DNA of 64,000 nucleotides from Siphonodentalium dalli (GCA_032622095.1 CP136062.1:140448351-140512350), one strand, 5' to 3'. Shown: positions 46,201-50,807, counted from the stretch's first letter. Notes: generated by a model from the letters alone, not told the origin. Program-made: numbers and translations.

Positions 46201-47389
46201 CATTGTCATTGACATTTTCATTATATTTAATGGTGAGATATCATCATGCAGTTGTGCAGCAAAATTTTGGGAACAGACCCTGTCTTATGCTTTATACCAA
46301 TCACATATTAATTTCATTAAATATATATTTTTTTTATTGTCTTACGTGCTGGCTAATGAGGTCTACTGATGTACATCATACCTGATTTGTTCAGTTAATT
46401 AGCTCTATTGTCCTAGTGTGACTCTAAAGCAATTTCTGCTGTTTCTACACATGGGAGCATCTCGATCTGCGGACGGCTATTGTTTCTGGGGGTACCTGCA
46501 CGAGGAGTTGATAATCCATTAGTTCAATCGTTTGCCGCTTATAGTCTATTCCTCTTAATCCAAATTTAAGACTTAATCCAAATTGAAGATAGCTAGCCTC
46601 CTTATACATATCAGAACATTTTACTGTTATTTGTGTGTGTTGTATTACACGTTTATTGCCATTCATGCTGATATACAAGATACATAATAAAAAAAATCGG
46701 TGAATTTGTATCAATCAGAGAGCACCTCCTACATACGTTCAACACCACAACAATTGGCAGGTTTTTATGTGTTTACTTAAAAATTCAGAAAAATTGTTGG
46801 GTGTGAGAAACTTTTCATGATTAAATGTTAATATAATTTCATAAAATTTCATTGTTGTACGACCTAAAAAATTAAATTTTATCAGAAATAATGAAGGGAA
46901 ATATTAAATACAAGCTGATATGTGTCTAAATAGATTTATGGCAGGATGATGTATAATTTTTATTTTCAGTGGTCATAAAAAGCACCCAGTGCAGCCCAAT
47001 GAGCCATATTTTTTATGAGAAGGCAGTTGTTTAAGAAGCAGAACATTAATTTTGTTTGGCCTATGTATTTACTATCTGTTTGGTGTAATTTACCCCGTTT
47101 TATTTTTCCAGCTCTGCCAATGATAAATAAGCGGAAATCGCCGAAAAAGTCATCTACAGGTGTTAGAGACTACTTTACAACCAAGAAACCAAGACGGAAT
47201 CCTTGGACCAAAGAGGAGTCGGAAGACTTTTACCAGCTGGTTAAACTTCACGGTGTTGGCAATTGGTCTGCCATATATGCCGATATGTCTACAGGAAGAT
47301 CTCCAGTTGACCTCAAAGACAAATGGCGAAACCTTGTGAAGACAAGTCAGTACAAAACTCTACTGCAGAAATTTGGTAGCGTCAATTAA
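7075..47389 (+). CDS. TERF: TRF-type telomere repeat-binding factor, complete 11-exon gene
   Basis: Eleven exons (7075-7204, 11956-12188, 12952-13053, 15557-15703, 21057-21208, 24087-24216, 27400-27469, 29655-30027, 43148-43225, 43772-43863, 47112-47389) all have GT/AG borders and matching phases; they sum to 1785 nt, 594 residues. Residues ~10-210 resemble the TRFH dimerisation domain of vertebrate TRF1/TRF2. Residues 531-580 are a telobox Myb domain with W534, W554, W574 and VDLKDKWRN at 568-576. The linker is rich in Ser, Lys and acidic residues and carries five SP sites and basic NLS-like stretches (KRKSPKK at 509-515). The family binds double-stranded TTAGGG repeats as a dimer and anchors shelterin in the nucleus. 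There is no basic or acidic N-terminal extension as in TRF2/TRF1: TRFH starts almost at the Met. An in-frame TAA at 7039 and A at -3, G at +4 support the start. Exon joins come from splice signals and phase only. Confidence 0.9.
7279..9755 (+). mobile_element. 5'-truncated LINE in TERF intron 1
   Basis: Flanked by an exact 11-bp target duplication AGCATATATTA (7268-7278 and 9756-9766) and ending in a (CAA)4 tail, as for target-primed insertion. It holds the C-terminal part of ORF2 and a ~150-bp 3' UTR. The 5' truncation falls just before the RT domain. It lies in the sense direction, 74 bases after the exon 1 donor. Confidence 0.92.
7281..9605 (+). CDS. LINE ORF2 fragment: reverse transcriptase + RNase H
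   Basis: An intact frame to TAA at 9603-9605. Numbered from the GTG at 7326, RT motifs are YRPISL (just upstream of 7326), FIDFEGAFDSV (~61-71), GVPQGSVISP (~119-128) and YADD (149-152). The RNase H domain begins FTDGS (D451) with E492 (NAELYG), D521 (SDSKSAL) and D578 (GNDLADIA). A C-terminal CxC...H...C knuckle spans ~680-695. The RT-then-RNase H order and knuckle fit I/Nimb-type clades; the clade is inference. The endonuclease part is missing, so the copy is non-autonomous. No stops across >750 codons imply a recent insertion. Confidence 0.93.
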   Translation, partial: YHKEKAYRPISLSSIVGKLMERVVTTRLIWKSESNKWLDEGQYAYRKYKSTTQALLEITEFVSGNQQSNTHSILTFIDFEGAFDSVMRRGVVYKLLELGLKGRIMKYITDFLSNRKTKNIVNNFQSDLINTSIGVPQGSVISPILFVLYISELGAATNCKIVKYADDVTVISSAQSLSSAEDTMNDSLKSIHRWCNKWHICINTDKTDFMHIQPKNCANQDSSLSIQLDKGYLKQVPSKKLLGITIDRDLSYKEHVDITISKAASAMNRIGQLVNPTGVSTEKAIKLYKAVVIPILSYGFPVWCTINDSQLNKLESAQRSALIRATGALSSTSTVSMEVITNTTPLTLILKEIAATEYLRILRKADNSQLKLMLNNAMLFPNKNTPMAKLYSFGKYLLGNKLGSIEKEPIYLPESDDFCTYAIYSTPETVPNSSNTSQAASLDIESNDNCKFLQSTGGKDLIIFTDGSVLNNGHSGSAAVIYTSGLLSDPVIISEPVQSSDDSLNAELYGLRLGLIYAKSFVKTKKLSVATIVISDSKSALQTIYNRDYYKGHIDHTRACNSLINDIFNETGSRVILKWMRGHTNITGNDLADIAAKEAASTVPQASFTDHSNLNSFKEHKNAIKDSIKCKWQTSWDLCKTSQHTQELFPITGMKPTKFSFSDRATEVKVNRLKLGHTLLNEHMFKMNLVATPKCSCGEQGTILHYILNCSLNQGYRDILFSDLTESPQLQDSINDSGITIKLLLGQCEGLSADTELLRHKLVHNFVRSSGISV
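10285..11552. mobile_element. hAT-like non-autonomous element, intron 1
   Basis: Termini CAGGGTTTCCGC and GCGGAAACCCTG are inverted, with further inverted similarity in the GC-rich subterminal parts (GGGGGAATGGGTCCGG occurs at both ends). Flanks share CATATAT (10278-10284, 11553-11559), 7 bp rather than hAT's usual 8. The interior shows no recognisable transposase. Confidence 0.7.
11600..11815 (-). mobile_element. tRNA-derived SINE
   Basis: On the - strand an A-box-like TAGCTCAGTTAGTTAGAG (11787-11770) is followed ~37 bases later by a B-box-like GGTTCAAATC (11733-11724), then a non-tRNA body. The would-be acceptor stem does not pair, so this is a SINE promoter rather than a tRNA gene. The ends are approximate. 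Confidence 0.6.
11956..12188 (+). CDS. TERF: TERF coding exon 2 (TRFH helices)
   Basis: Acceptor ttttacag|GC completes a TGC Cys codon; donor CAACAG|gtatta, phase 0. It encodes residues 44-121, including an LIALMCRISDGETYNL stretch that aligns with the 'LSRIEEGENLD' region of TRF2 helix 3, then a LEELLNTF segment equivalent to TRF 'LESAI'. Confidence 0.88.
12952..13053 (+). CDS. TERF: TERF coding exon 3 (TRFH)
   Basis: Acceptor tgtttcag|GCAGTG and donor CAC|gtatgg, 102 nt, phase 0-0. It encodes residues 122-155 beginning AVYVCCRADDFDMAQTVF, the TRFH helix pair that in vertebrates reads 'AVxVCxxNxxFxxAxxVF'. Confidence 0.88.
13233..13470. mobile_element. TTAA fold-back MITE, CCCTTTCATGAC family (right end lost)
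   Basis: Starts TTAACCCTTTCATGACTGG and contains the family's inner hairpin units around CTCTTATATATG. The right terminus degenerates before the expected GAAAGGGTTAA. It lies in TERF intron 3. Confidence 0.65.
13588..14681. mobile_element. hAT non-autonomous element with exact 8-bp TSD
   Basis: Termini TAGAGATGGGCGGTT and AACCGCTCATCTCTA; exact 8-bp duplication GTTTCAAG at 13580-13587 and 14682-14689. Subterminal CGGTTTCGGTT-type repeats lie at both ends. It is 1094 bp with no transposase seen; intron 3. Confidence 0.88.
14762..14856 (+). mobile_element. Half of a Tc1-like palindromic MITE
   Basis: A single arm of the CAGTAATGCCCTAAATAATC family, preceded by TA. The second arm is absent and the sequence passes straight into the deleted Kolobok-like copy. 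Confidence 0.75.
14857..15334. mobile_element. Deleted copy of the THAP/Kolobok-like element
   Basis: From ~15020 to 15334 it is closely similar to 40742-41061, and its first ~30 bases (TTTATTTGGCATTGTCAC) match the THAP exon near 40468, so an internal segment is missing. The right end is AGGATAGCAATCCT followed by TTAA. Confidence 0.7.
15557..15703 (+). CDS. TERF: TERF coding exon 4 (TRFH)
   Basis: Acceptor tatacag|ATTATC and donor ACG|gtaaga, 147 nt, phase 0-0. Residues 156-204 contain SYEKFAVDLTSYL, equivalent to the TRFH 'FSYexxxxKxxxFL' helix, then EPVLKT leading into exon 5 LAKAY. Confidence 0.87.
16115..17331. mobile_element. hAT non-autonomous element with exact 8-bp TSD
   Basis: Inverted termini TAGGGCCCGACGAA / TTCGTCGGGCCCTA with subterminal GATTCGATTCGA repeats at both ends; exact duplication ACAAATAC at 16107-16114 and 17332-17339. 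1217 bp; TERF intron 4. No intact transposase. Confidence 0.93.
17696..20360. repeat. ~164-bp satellite-like tandem array, about 15 units
   Basis: Anchored on ACATGGCC, units begin near 17838, 18002, 18248, 18412, 18576, 18731, 18895, 19059, 19223, 19378, 19542, 19707, 19869, 20031 and 20194; spacing is 162-165 bp, with two ~155-bp and one 246-bp exceptions. Two unit types alternate: type A with TTTTACTCTTTGTATGAC and type B with a TCAAAATTTAATCC start. The tail (20225-20360) recurs after other copies, so this is an element with an expanded core rather than a free satellite. Confidence 0.9.
20670..20760. repeat. Paired 16-bp palindromes
   Basis: GCCCGCTAAAGCGGGC and GCCCGCTTTAGCGGGC, about 50 bases apart, each a perfect hairpin, next to a GAAAGAGTTAA end that resembles a TTAA-type MITE terminus. 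Confidence 0.55.
21057..21208 (+). CDS. TERF: TERF coding exon 5 (end of TRFH, linker)
   Basis: Acceptor cacttcag|CTCGCA and donor AACAG|gttagt, phase 0 to 2. The first dozen codons (LAKAYITQDEKL) finish the TRFH domain like 'MAKKALKSE' of TRF2. The rest is a Gln/Ser/Asn-rich low-complexity linker. Confidence 0.83.
21271..21395 (+). mobile_element. Possible degenerate tRNA-derived SINE
   Basis: GTGGTCGAGTTGTTAGCATG resembles a tRNA(Leu/Ser) A-box region and TTCTTCGAATC a B-box ~50 bases later. It is degenerate and only weakly supported. Confidence 0.3.
22420..22975. mobile_element. Fold-back element, ~190-bp arms, intron 5
   Basis: 22425-22615 and 22765-22965 are inverted copies sharing GATCATGCCATGAATC, CCACCAGTACAA and AACTAAGAAATATATT in opposite orientation, separated by ~150 bases. 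The superfamily is unclear. Confidence 0.7.
23301..23762. mobile_element. Kolobok-like MITE (AGGCCCACTT family), TTAA TSD
   Basis: TTAA at 23297-23300 and 23763-23766; inverted termini AGGCCAACTTAATTTTCGA / TCGAAAATTAAGTGGGCCT. 462 bp; near-identical over most of its length to the copy at 6216-6632. TERF intron 5. Confidence 0.85.
24087..24216 (+). CDS. TERF: TERF coding exon 6 (linker, basic helix)
   Basis: Acceptor ttccacag|G (completes Arg 255) and donor AAAAG|gtatgt, phase 2 to 0. It encodes residues 255-298, a Lys/Arg/His-rich probably helical stretch containing FNEIKKKLGVKT. No known motif is recognised; its position matches where TRF2 carries protein-binding modules, but that equivalence is inference. 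Confidence 0.8.
24270..25651. mobile_element. MULE-like element with 9-bp TSD and ~75-bp TIRs
   Basis: Exact 9-bp duplication GTTGACTTG at 24261-24269 and 25652-25660. Terminal inverted repeats of about 75 bp begin TAGTCCAAGTCTTCTCGTAC. Length 1382 bp, no recognisable transposase. Long TIRs with a 9-bp TSD fit Mutator-like elements. It begins 54 bases after the TERF exon 6 donor. Confidence 0.87.
25661..26201. other. Intron 6 stretch with nothing recognised
   Basis: No coding exon, inverted repeat or known element could be supported here. Confidence 0.4.
26202..26645. mobile_element. hAT-like MITE, CAAACCTGG family
   Basis: Ends CAAGTCTGG...CCAGTCTTG; flanks GTTACTTT / GTTATTTT (7 of 8 match). 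Each end carries its own hairpin built on AGAATGAGGTCCCCAG. 444 bp; TERF intron 6. Confidence 0.8.
26724..26936. mobile_element. Tc1-like palindromic MITE
   Basis: Two ~100-bp arms of the AGTAATGCCCTAAATAATC family around the centre AAGCTCTCAGTGAGAGCTTT; the right end ACTG is followed by TA, the left terminus is mutated. Confidence 0.85.
27039..27313. mobile_element. piggyBac-like MITE, CCCTTTCTATACT family
   Basis: TTAA at 27035-27038 and 27314-27317; termini CCCTTTCTATACTGAAT and AGTATAGAAAGGG. It lies 83 bases before the TERF exon 7 acceptor. Confidence 0.82.
27400..27469 (+). CDS. TERF: TERF coding exon 7 (linker)
   Basis: Acceptor atccacag|ACC, donor ACAA|gtatgt, 70 nt, phase 0 to 1. 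It encodes TKQNIIQESTAEVIKSANNL and a few more residues. The exon is small; support comes from strong splice sites and the phase match to both neighbours. Confidence 0.72.
27494..27945. mobile_element. hAT-like MITE, CAAACCTGG family
   Basis: Termini CAAACCTGA... and ...TCAGGCTTG with flanks ATTCTAAT / GTTCTAAT (7 of 8). A hairpin lies at each end (AGAATGAGGTCCCCAGAGGG and its inverse). It begins 24 bases after the exon 7 donor. Confidence 0.82.
28004..28350. mobile_element. Two partial CCCTTTCATGAC-family MITE fragments
   Basis: TTAACCATTCCATGACTGGAG near 28003 and TTAACCTTTCCATAACTGGA near 28158 begin two truncated copies; the second keeps the CTCTTATATATG hairpin units. Confidence 0.6.
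28367..29060 (-). pseudogene. LINE ORF2 C-terminal fragment, split by a MITE
   Basis: - strand frame 29014-28784 ends RVVTTWNNLPEKVV, the C-terminal 'RVxxxWNxLP' motif of many non-LTR ORF2 proteins. After the palindromic MITE at 28574-28786 the frame resumes as TINQFKNRLDSHW and NQEVKYNYKAEL, the usual next segment, with a one-base shift. It is a dead fragment. Confidence 0.75.
28574..28786. mobile_element. Tc1-like palindromic MITE inside a LINE fragment
   Basis: TA at 28572-28573 and 28787-28788; ends CAGTAATGCCC / GGCCATTACTG; 213 bp, almost fully palindromic. Removing it rejoins the LINE fragment. Confidence 0.9.
29393..29653 (-). pseudogene. LINE ORF2 zinc-knuckle end fragment
   Basis: On the - strand DERYCPNCEK passes by a frameshift into FENEEHFIQECTLYNSLREN, the typical C..C...H...C knuckle region near the end of non-LTR ORF2. 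Its upstream edge reaches the TERF exon 8 acceptor at 29653-29654. Confidence 0.7.
29655..30027 (+). CDS. TERF: TERF coding exon 8 (Ser-Pro-rich linker)
   Basis: Acceptor taacaatag|AT, donor CACAG|gtatga, 373 nt, phase 1 to 2; the largest exon, residues 322-445. It encodes a disordered, charged linker with five Ser-Pro sites (RSPMK, FSPES, KSPARK, LSPVK, LSPVV), possible proline-directed phosphorylation sites, and basic patches. The open frame runs upstream of the acceptor, but that part is antisense LINE sequence, so the acceptor marks the true exon start. Confidence 0.82.
30180..31376. repeat. Diverged copy of the 164-bp satellite element
   Basis: Five to six diverged units (…CACACCCTGCAGACCACATC…, AACATGGCCACCAGC, CATCTTGGATTTTACTC) with the same head (AGCTCAACTTGACAAA type) and tail as the 17.7-20.4 kb array. 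It is interrupted at 31380 by the giant palindrome and resumes at 36343. Confidence 0.8.
31380..36339. mobile_element. 4.96-kb giant palindromic transposon, intron 8
   Basis: Almost the whole element is two inverted arms of ~2.5 kb meeting near 33.86-33.92 kb. Outer ends TAGTCCAGGAGATATTGGTC... are nearly identical; similarity falls toward the centre but remains readable (for example GGTGTACACCTG at 33190 against 34650). Flanks share ATG (31377-31379, 36340-36342); removing the element plus one ATG restores the satellite unit. No transposase is recognised; 33.24-33.52 and 34.24-34.50 kb share a short HKLAP-type reading in opposite directions. Confidence 0.88.
31520..32570. repeat. ATGGCGGCC-containing subrepeats, left palindrome arm
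   Basis: AAGATGGCG or ATGGCGGCC cores occur at about 31528, 31690, 32063, 32223, 32395 and 32552, in units of ~165-175 bp around 32.0-32.5 kb. The right arm holds the inverse set (35.3-36.2 kb). Confidence 0.75.
36343..36475. repeat. Right remainder of the interrupted satellite element
   Basis: Begins GTTGACAGCAGCCATCTT and continues the unit broken at 31379, ending in the family's CACACCCTGCAGCCCACAT. Confidence 0.75.
36476..36755. repeat. Short two-unit repeat fragment
   Basis: Two diverged units share ACCATGGGAA, GGGAACCTGTGCA and GATTATGAC; the same GTGCACCTG...GGGAATCTG string resumes at 38942 beyond the next element, so that element probably inserted into it. Confidence 0.5.
36756..38907. 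mobile_element. AGCTCACC-type tandem-unit element, 2.15 kb
   Basis: Starts AGCTCATCTGAGAAGAAGTC, ends near GGTGAGCGACCCCAG, and consists of ~180-200-bp diverged units with TAATTCTTAAAA...TTTGGTATG...GGTCAAATAGGG. It is the same family as 4380-6179. No coding region. Confidence 0.75.
38914..38942 (+). repeat. Short interstitial telomere-like tract
   Basis: About four degenerate TTAGGG units, including one exact TTAGGGTTA (38921-38929), the YTAGGGTTR site bound by TRF Myb domains. It lies in intron 8 of the TERF gene. Confidence 0.7.
38986..41061. mobile_element. THAP-encoding TTAA transposon (Kolobok-like)
   Basis: TTAA at 38982-38985 and 41062-41065. Termini AGGAATATGATCCTGA and (inverted) AGGATTGCTATCCTGA match at 12 of 16 positions. 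It carries a broken THAP domain on the - strand and repeated ACGCTCTTTAT motifs at ~39707, 39913 and 40053. TTAA targets plus THAP fit the Kolobok superfamily as I recall it. A deleted relative lies at 14857-15334. Confidence 0.65.
40004..40524 (-). pseudogene. THAP zinc-finger domain, frameshifted
   Basis: - strand frame from 40524 encodes KCSVFGC (first zinc pair), HSFPND and a WWDF tryptophan. A shift near 40283 moves to the frame with CFEH (the C-x2-H pair) and GNATPTLN (AVPTIF-box equivalent). All THAP landmarks are present in order but in two frames, so it is a broken gene or one with an unseen intron. THAP domains bind DNA in P- and Kolobok-type transposases and in cellular factors. 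Confidence 0.72.
41130..41390. repeat. Fragment of the 164-bp satellite element
   Basis: A single unit (AACATGGCTGCCATCAGTGG) followed by the common tail ATTTCAACTTTCTGCATACC...CCAAGTTGA. Confidence 0.65.
41623..42031. mobile_element. piggyBac-like MITE, CCCTTTCTATACT family, partly duplicated
   Basis: TTAA at 41619-41622 and 42032-42035, termini CCCTTTCTGTACTAAAT / TTTAGTACAGAAAAGG. The inner half (GGAATGGTCTATTATTCAT ... TTCAACAAACGAC) occurs twice, so this copy is longer than its relatives. Confidence 0.78.
42120..42155 (+). other. Possible 36-nt optional TERF microexon
   Basis: A strong acceptor (tttttttattag) and donor (AATG|gtaaac) bound 36 nt that preserve the phase between exons 8 and 9, adding RSFHWSLKVWSKW in place of R. 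There is no family support. Confidence 0.2.
43148..43225 (+). CDS. TERF: TERF coding exon 9 (linker)
   Basis: Acceptor gattttcag|G (completes Arg), donor TATGA|gtgagt, 78 nt, phase 2 to 2. It encodes DVSSAANKKTGSSSSETNGL and a few more residues. Unspliced reading hits a stop immediately after the donor. Confidence 0.75.
43330..43574. mobile_element. TTAA fold-back MITE, CCCTTTCATGAC family, intron 9
   Basis: Hairpin units CTTATATATGCGAGTCTCCC and inverse; right end GTGAAAGGG|TTAA (43575-43578). The left terminus is degenerate (TTAATACTTCCATGACTG). Part of a CCCTTTCTATACT-family copy (43579-43745) follows directly. Confidence 0.75.
43772..43863 (+). CDS. TERF: TERF coding exon 10 (basic/acidic linker)
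   Basis: Acceptor atttctag|A (completes Glu), donor AACC|gtaagt, 92 nt, phase 2 to 1. It encodes TRRNAGGKWKHRKRSYAEKL followed by an acidic DDESD patch; the basic run is a possible nuclear localisation signal. Confidence 0.78.
44147..44338. mobile_element. TTAA fold-back MITE, left part, intron 10
   Basis: Begins TTAACCTTTTCATGACTGG, with the usual CTTATATATATGCGAGTC hairpin units; ends in a long G run where satellite sequence starts. Confidence 0.65.
44350..46225. repeat. Satellite-element copy split by a second element
   Basis: 44350-44450 and 45680-46225 are one 164-bp-family copy (ATCATGAAATTTGT | TAATATTGACATGTAG) interrupted by the TATACCCCCC element. It includes the usual tail ending near TTGAGCTACATTGTCATTGA. 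Confidence 0.8.
44456..45679. mobile_element. TATACCCCCC element with six ~175-bp units
   Basis: Starts TATACCCCCCTTTTAAAA and its inverse, then a TCCG/TGCG microsatellite, then units keyed by CTGTTCATGTCGTAACTT at ~44572, 44743, 44919, 45093, 45268, 45445. It ends with a conserved GCCCACACTAGGCGGTATGC block. A fragment of the same family lies at 49157-49445. Confidence 0.8.
47112..47389 (+). CDS. TERF: TERF coding exon 11 (telobox Myb domain, stop)
   Basis: Acceptor atttttccag|CT completes a Pro codon; the frame runs to TAA at 47387-47389. Residues 531-580 form one Myb/SANT-type helix-turn-helix with three tryptophans (WTKEE, NWSAI, DKWRN) and the telobox VDLKDKWRN, the DNA-recognition helix diagnostic of TRF and Taz1-type telomere binders. 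Only ~14 residues follow the domain, as in vertebrate TRFs. Confidence 0.93.
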
Positions 47390-47406
47390 TAGAGGATCTA
47401 CAACGA

Positions 47407-47529
47407 GTCCCCAGTTTATAGCGGAATTTACAAAAAGAGTCCAGTAAATTAGGTCTGGACTGAGCCTTTGGCGAGGTCCAGACCTAATTTAATGGACTAG
47501 TTTTGTAAATTCCATTAAAAATTGGGGAC
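47407..47529. repeat. 123-bp imperfect palindrome in TERF 3' UTR
   Basis: Arms 47407-47461 and 47474-47529 are reverse complements with few mismatches (outer GTCCCCA...TGGGGAC, inner AGGTCTGGACT/AGGTCCAGACCT). It starts 18 bases after the TERF stop, so the transcript could fold into a long hairpin. It is probably a small fold-back MITE. Confidence 0.75.
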
Positions 47530-48053
47530 GAGTGTCGATTCTATTTATTACATGATCCAAAACATCGACAAAACATACCTAAATCAACAAATTGGACGTG
47601 AAACTAACATCGGCTTCTATAAGGGATGCAATGACGTTTCACATAACTATGCATTGTTTGCCCGCATAAAGAAATAGTCCCAGATAAACAAAGACTCTTT
47701 TGCGTATTCAATGACGTATATTTAATGACATAACTTTTCAAACTCTTCATTCATTATAGTTTTTTTGTTAAATACCGGAAGCCATAGCATTTTGAGAAGT
47801 AGCGTACAGAATGTAAACAGACGACAAACCGGAAGTCAATGGTCACCTGGCACTATTTCCTGTTATTAAACAAACGTTTAATATCACAATTTATAGAATG
47901 GGTTTATTGAATGGAATAAGGGTAGGTTCATGTAATAAATGAAACAATCACAAGTTAGCAATCACAAGTTGATATAACTTTATTCATTGTGTATCATCTG
48001 AAGTATATCTTCAGGTAAGGTGCTTTGTCATTATGTGTAGCTATATATAGAAA
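47530..48053. other. TERF 3' flank, no further gene seen
   Basis: Unique-looking sequence holding the candidate poly(A) signal; no repeat or exon recognised. Confidence 0.4.
47934..47939 (+). promoter_or_regulatory. Candidate TERF poly(A) signal AATAAA
   Basis: A canonical AATAAA about 545 bases after the TERF stop, just before the hAT-like MITE at 48054. Other signals cannot be excluded. Confidence 0.3.
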
Positions 48054-48497
48054 CAAACCTGGATATAGTGTGTCTGACATTTGCAGAATGAGGTCCACAG
48101 TGGGTGAATATATTGACACTATCCCACATAGCAGGCTCACATCACCAAATTCACCCTCTGGGAACCTCATTCTGCTTAGGCTTCAACTGCTATGGGAGAC
48201 CTAGAATCAGATTGAATTTCCCCAGTTGAAGTTGATGATGATTACCCATTTGTCAACTCAATTATGCAATTTATCTTCTGCAAATTTGGGGATATAGAAA
48301 CTGAACAGAAGGGGAAAAAGTAACTAAAACAATGTTAATTTGAGATTATAGATACTTTCCAGAAGATGAGGTCTAAGCAGAATGAGGTCCCCAAGGGTAA
48401 ATTTAGTAATTCTAGCCTGCTGTACGGTATAGCGTCACTAAATTCACCCTCTGGTGAGCTCATTCTGCAAATGTCAGACACACTATTTCCAGGTTTG
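48054..48497. mobile_element. hAT-like MITE, CAAACCTGG family, exact 8-bp TSD
   Basis: TATAGAAA at 48046-48053 and 48498-48505; termini CAAACCTGG...ATAGTGTG and inverse; a hairpin at each end. 444 bp. This copy defines the family's ends. Confidence 0.9.
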
Positions 48498-48609
48498 TAT
48501 AGAAAGTGGACCATGTTTGCTCATCAGTTGAAGCCATTCCTCCACAAGCTCACACTTCGTGCCATTATCTTCGTGCACTTATGAGTGTTTATTATACACC
48601 ATCAAGCAT

Positions 48610-48790
48610 GCAAATAGTGTGTCTGTCATTTGCAGAATGAGGTCACCAGAGGGTGAAGTTTGTGATGCTATCCTGCACAGTGGGCTAGCATTACCATACT
48701 CACTCTCTGAGGACCTCATTCTGCTTAGGCCTCATCTTCTGGGAAGTATCTATAGTCTCAAATTAATATTGTTTTTAGTTAATTTTTCCC
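48610..48790. mobile_element. Half copy of the CAAACCTGG-family MITE
   Basis: One terminal hairpin (CAGAATGAGGTCACCAGAGG and inverse) and the adjoining TATCTATAGTCTCAAATTAA; the other half is absent. Confidence 0.7.
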
Positions 48791-49156
48791 TTCTGGAAAG
48801 ATTCCCCATTCGGCAAACCTCGTCAGTCTCCATACCTTATACTGCCATACTTGGTTGTAAGGTAAAGGGTCAAGGAGTTCACATTCACACATCTAAAACT
48901 ACATGTTGACAACGAGAATGAGGCAATATTTTATTGATGTATTTCTTTTTAAATCGCGGTTGCAAGAAGTCACTATTTTCACAAATTGTGCCCAATAAAA
49001 CCGAACATTCCTGCTTGGAATCTACACTTAATTCTATAATTTCTTGCTTTGTCCGGTCTTTGACTATGTTCGATTTGATATACAATTCGATTTGAGAACA
49101 TTAATGTGTATTCGGTTTGATTTTCGGTTCGAATGGAAACAAAATGTTCGTAGGAC

Positions 49157-49445
49157 CCTAGTTATAGGATCTTGATGAAATTTGGTATGAATGCTCACCA
49201 TATGAGGACTTCCAAAGAACTTTTAATTGGTTTTGTTTTGCCTTCTTCGTTATAGGGATATTTCTCTTTATAGAACTGTTGATAATGGACTTGGGCTCAG
49301 ATATTCAATACAAGGACAGCTTTAAAAAAAAAAAATATATATATAAATCTGTTGATGTGATTGAAAATGGTCACATTCCTGTGACTTCTACTTAGGGTAT
49401 GCCCACACTAGGCTGTATGCCACATGGGGCTATGCACCAGGCTCT
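49157..49445. repeat. Fragment of the TATACCCCCC element family
   Basis: Shares GATGAAATTTGGTATGAATG, the GAGGACTT unit and the end block GCCCACACTAGGCTGTATGC with 44456-45679. Confidence 0.65.
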
Positions 49446-49871
49446 TCACTGGAATTTATATGCATATATTGACAATTCCGTTCTTGAATGAGAAGCACTT
49501 TGTGCAAAATAAAACTTGATAAACAAACTGGTAATAACAAGCCTTGATAAAAATTATTTCCTTAAACAAAGATTTTTCTGCTAAAATAAATAGTCGCTTA
49601 ATAATTTTTTATACCTACTATTTTATACTTAACATGAAGAGAGATTGCATGTTCAGACAATGCATTTTTAATTATAAGCATTTCATTTGTTCCTGTTAAT
49701 GATGAATTATTCGCATTTATTGTTTAATTATAAAATTATTCTTTCATGACTTTTTGTTACTTTCCTATCAAAATTCAAGACAGTTTCAATCAAAGGTATT
49801 GTCCATTGTTCAACAAAATTTACTAATGATTTTCTTATTGAGATTATACTCTAGATGAGGAAACGCAAGTT

Positions 49872-50133
49872 ACCCTTTGTATACTAAATGGATTGTTCCC
49901 ACCGAGTCATAAAAGTGAATATTGGAATGGTCTATTATTCATTTGGAGGAGTGTTCAGAGAAAATTATCAGACGAGAGTATGACAAAAAGATAATACAAA
50001 ATTGCAGAAGAATTCATATTTTTTGGTGAGAAATGTTCAGATAATAAGTTCAACAAACGACCTATTGTTGAACTTTTTATCTGAACATTTCCTAAGGGGA
50101 CTACTCACCAGTGAGTATTTAGTTAAGAAAGGG
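49872..50133. mobile_element. piggyBac-like MITE, CCCTTTCTATACT family
   Basis: Ends CCCTTTGTATACTAAATGG and TTAGTTAAGAAAGGG|TTAA; carries the internal AATAAGTTCAACAAACGACC palindrome. Confidence 0.78.
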
Positions 50134-50670
50134 TTAAAGTCTTTTATAATGGAGGCTAATAGCCAAGTTTGGTTGCCTCTACATGTAACATGTATGTCTA
50201 TTATATGAATATAAATTGAACTCCCAAAATCCTATACTAATTCCTATCACCAAAAGACAGTCATTTCATTATGTTCACTCCTCTTCGATTTGAAAATGGA
50301 ACGGGTTAACATTACATCAACGAGAGGTTAACATAAGATTCCGCTGACCCCCCTTGTCTTAAAATTAGAATGTTTTATCCGAGCTTCAAAATTAGTTGGC
50401 CAATCAAATTGCCGTAACCACACGACGTCATATAGTCGCGATTTGTTTCTAATGTAAACATTGAACTGTTACAATTATCAACTATGGAAAGGTTGAATAA
50501 TAATTATGTTTGGTGCTGAGTGTGATTTTGTATTGTTATATTTTGTTATGTTCCATTAAATTCATTAACCACTGATATCTTAGCAATCCGTCCTGGCAAT
50601 AGCAGTCTCGAATGTGCTCTGAGATCGGGGAGGCAAACTGTATTATTTGTTAGGTTTCATATAATAACAG

Positions 50671-50807
50671 TTATTGCATTGTTTCTTGGTTGACACGAGG
50701 AATTGTCAACCAGAGGAAGTCAATATTCACCTCGGCCTATGGCCTCGGTGAATATTGACTTCCTCGGGTTGACATTTCCTCGTATCAACCTCGAAACAAT
50801 GCGATAA
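50671..50807. repeat. 137-bp near-perfect palindrome
   Basis: Arms centred on CTCGGCCTATGGCCTCGG, with inverted TCAATATTCACC and GCATTGTTTC. Probably a fold-back MITE; class unknown. Confidence 0.75.

Noticed and set aside
47015..47111. Upstream part of the ORF containing the Myb exon
   Set aside because: Intronic: a strong acceptor at 47110-47111 joins exon 10 in phase.
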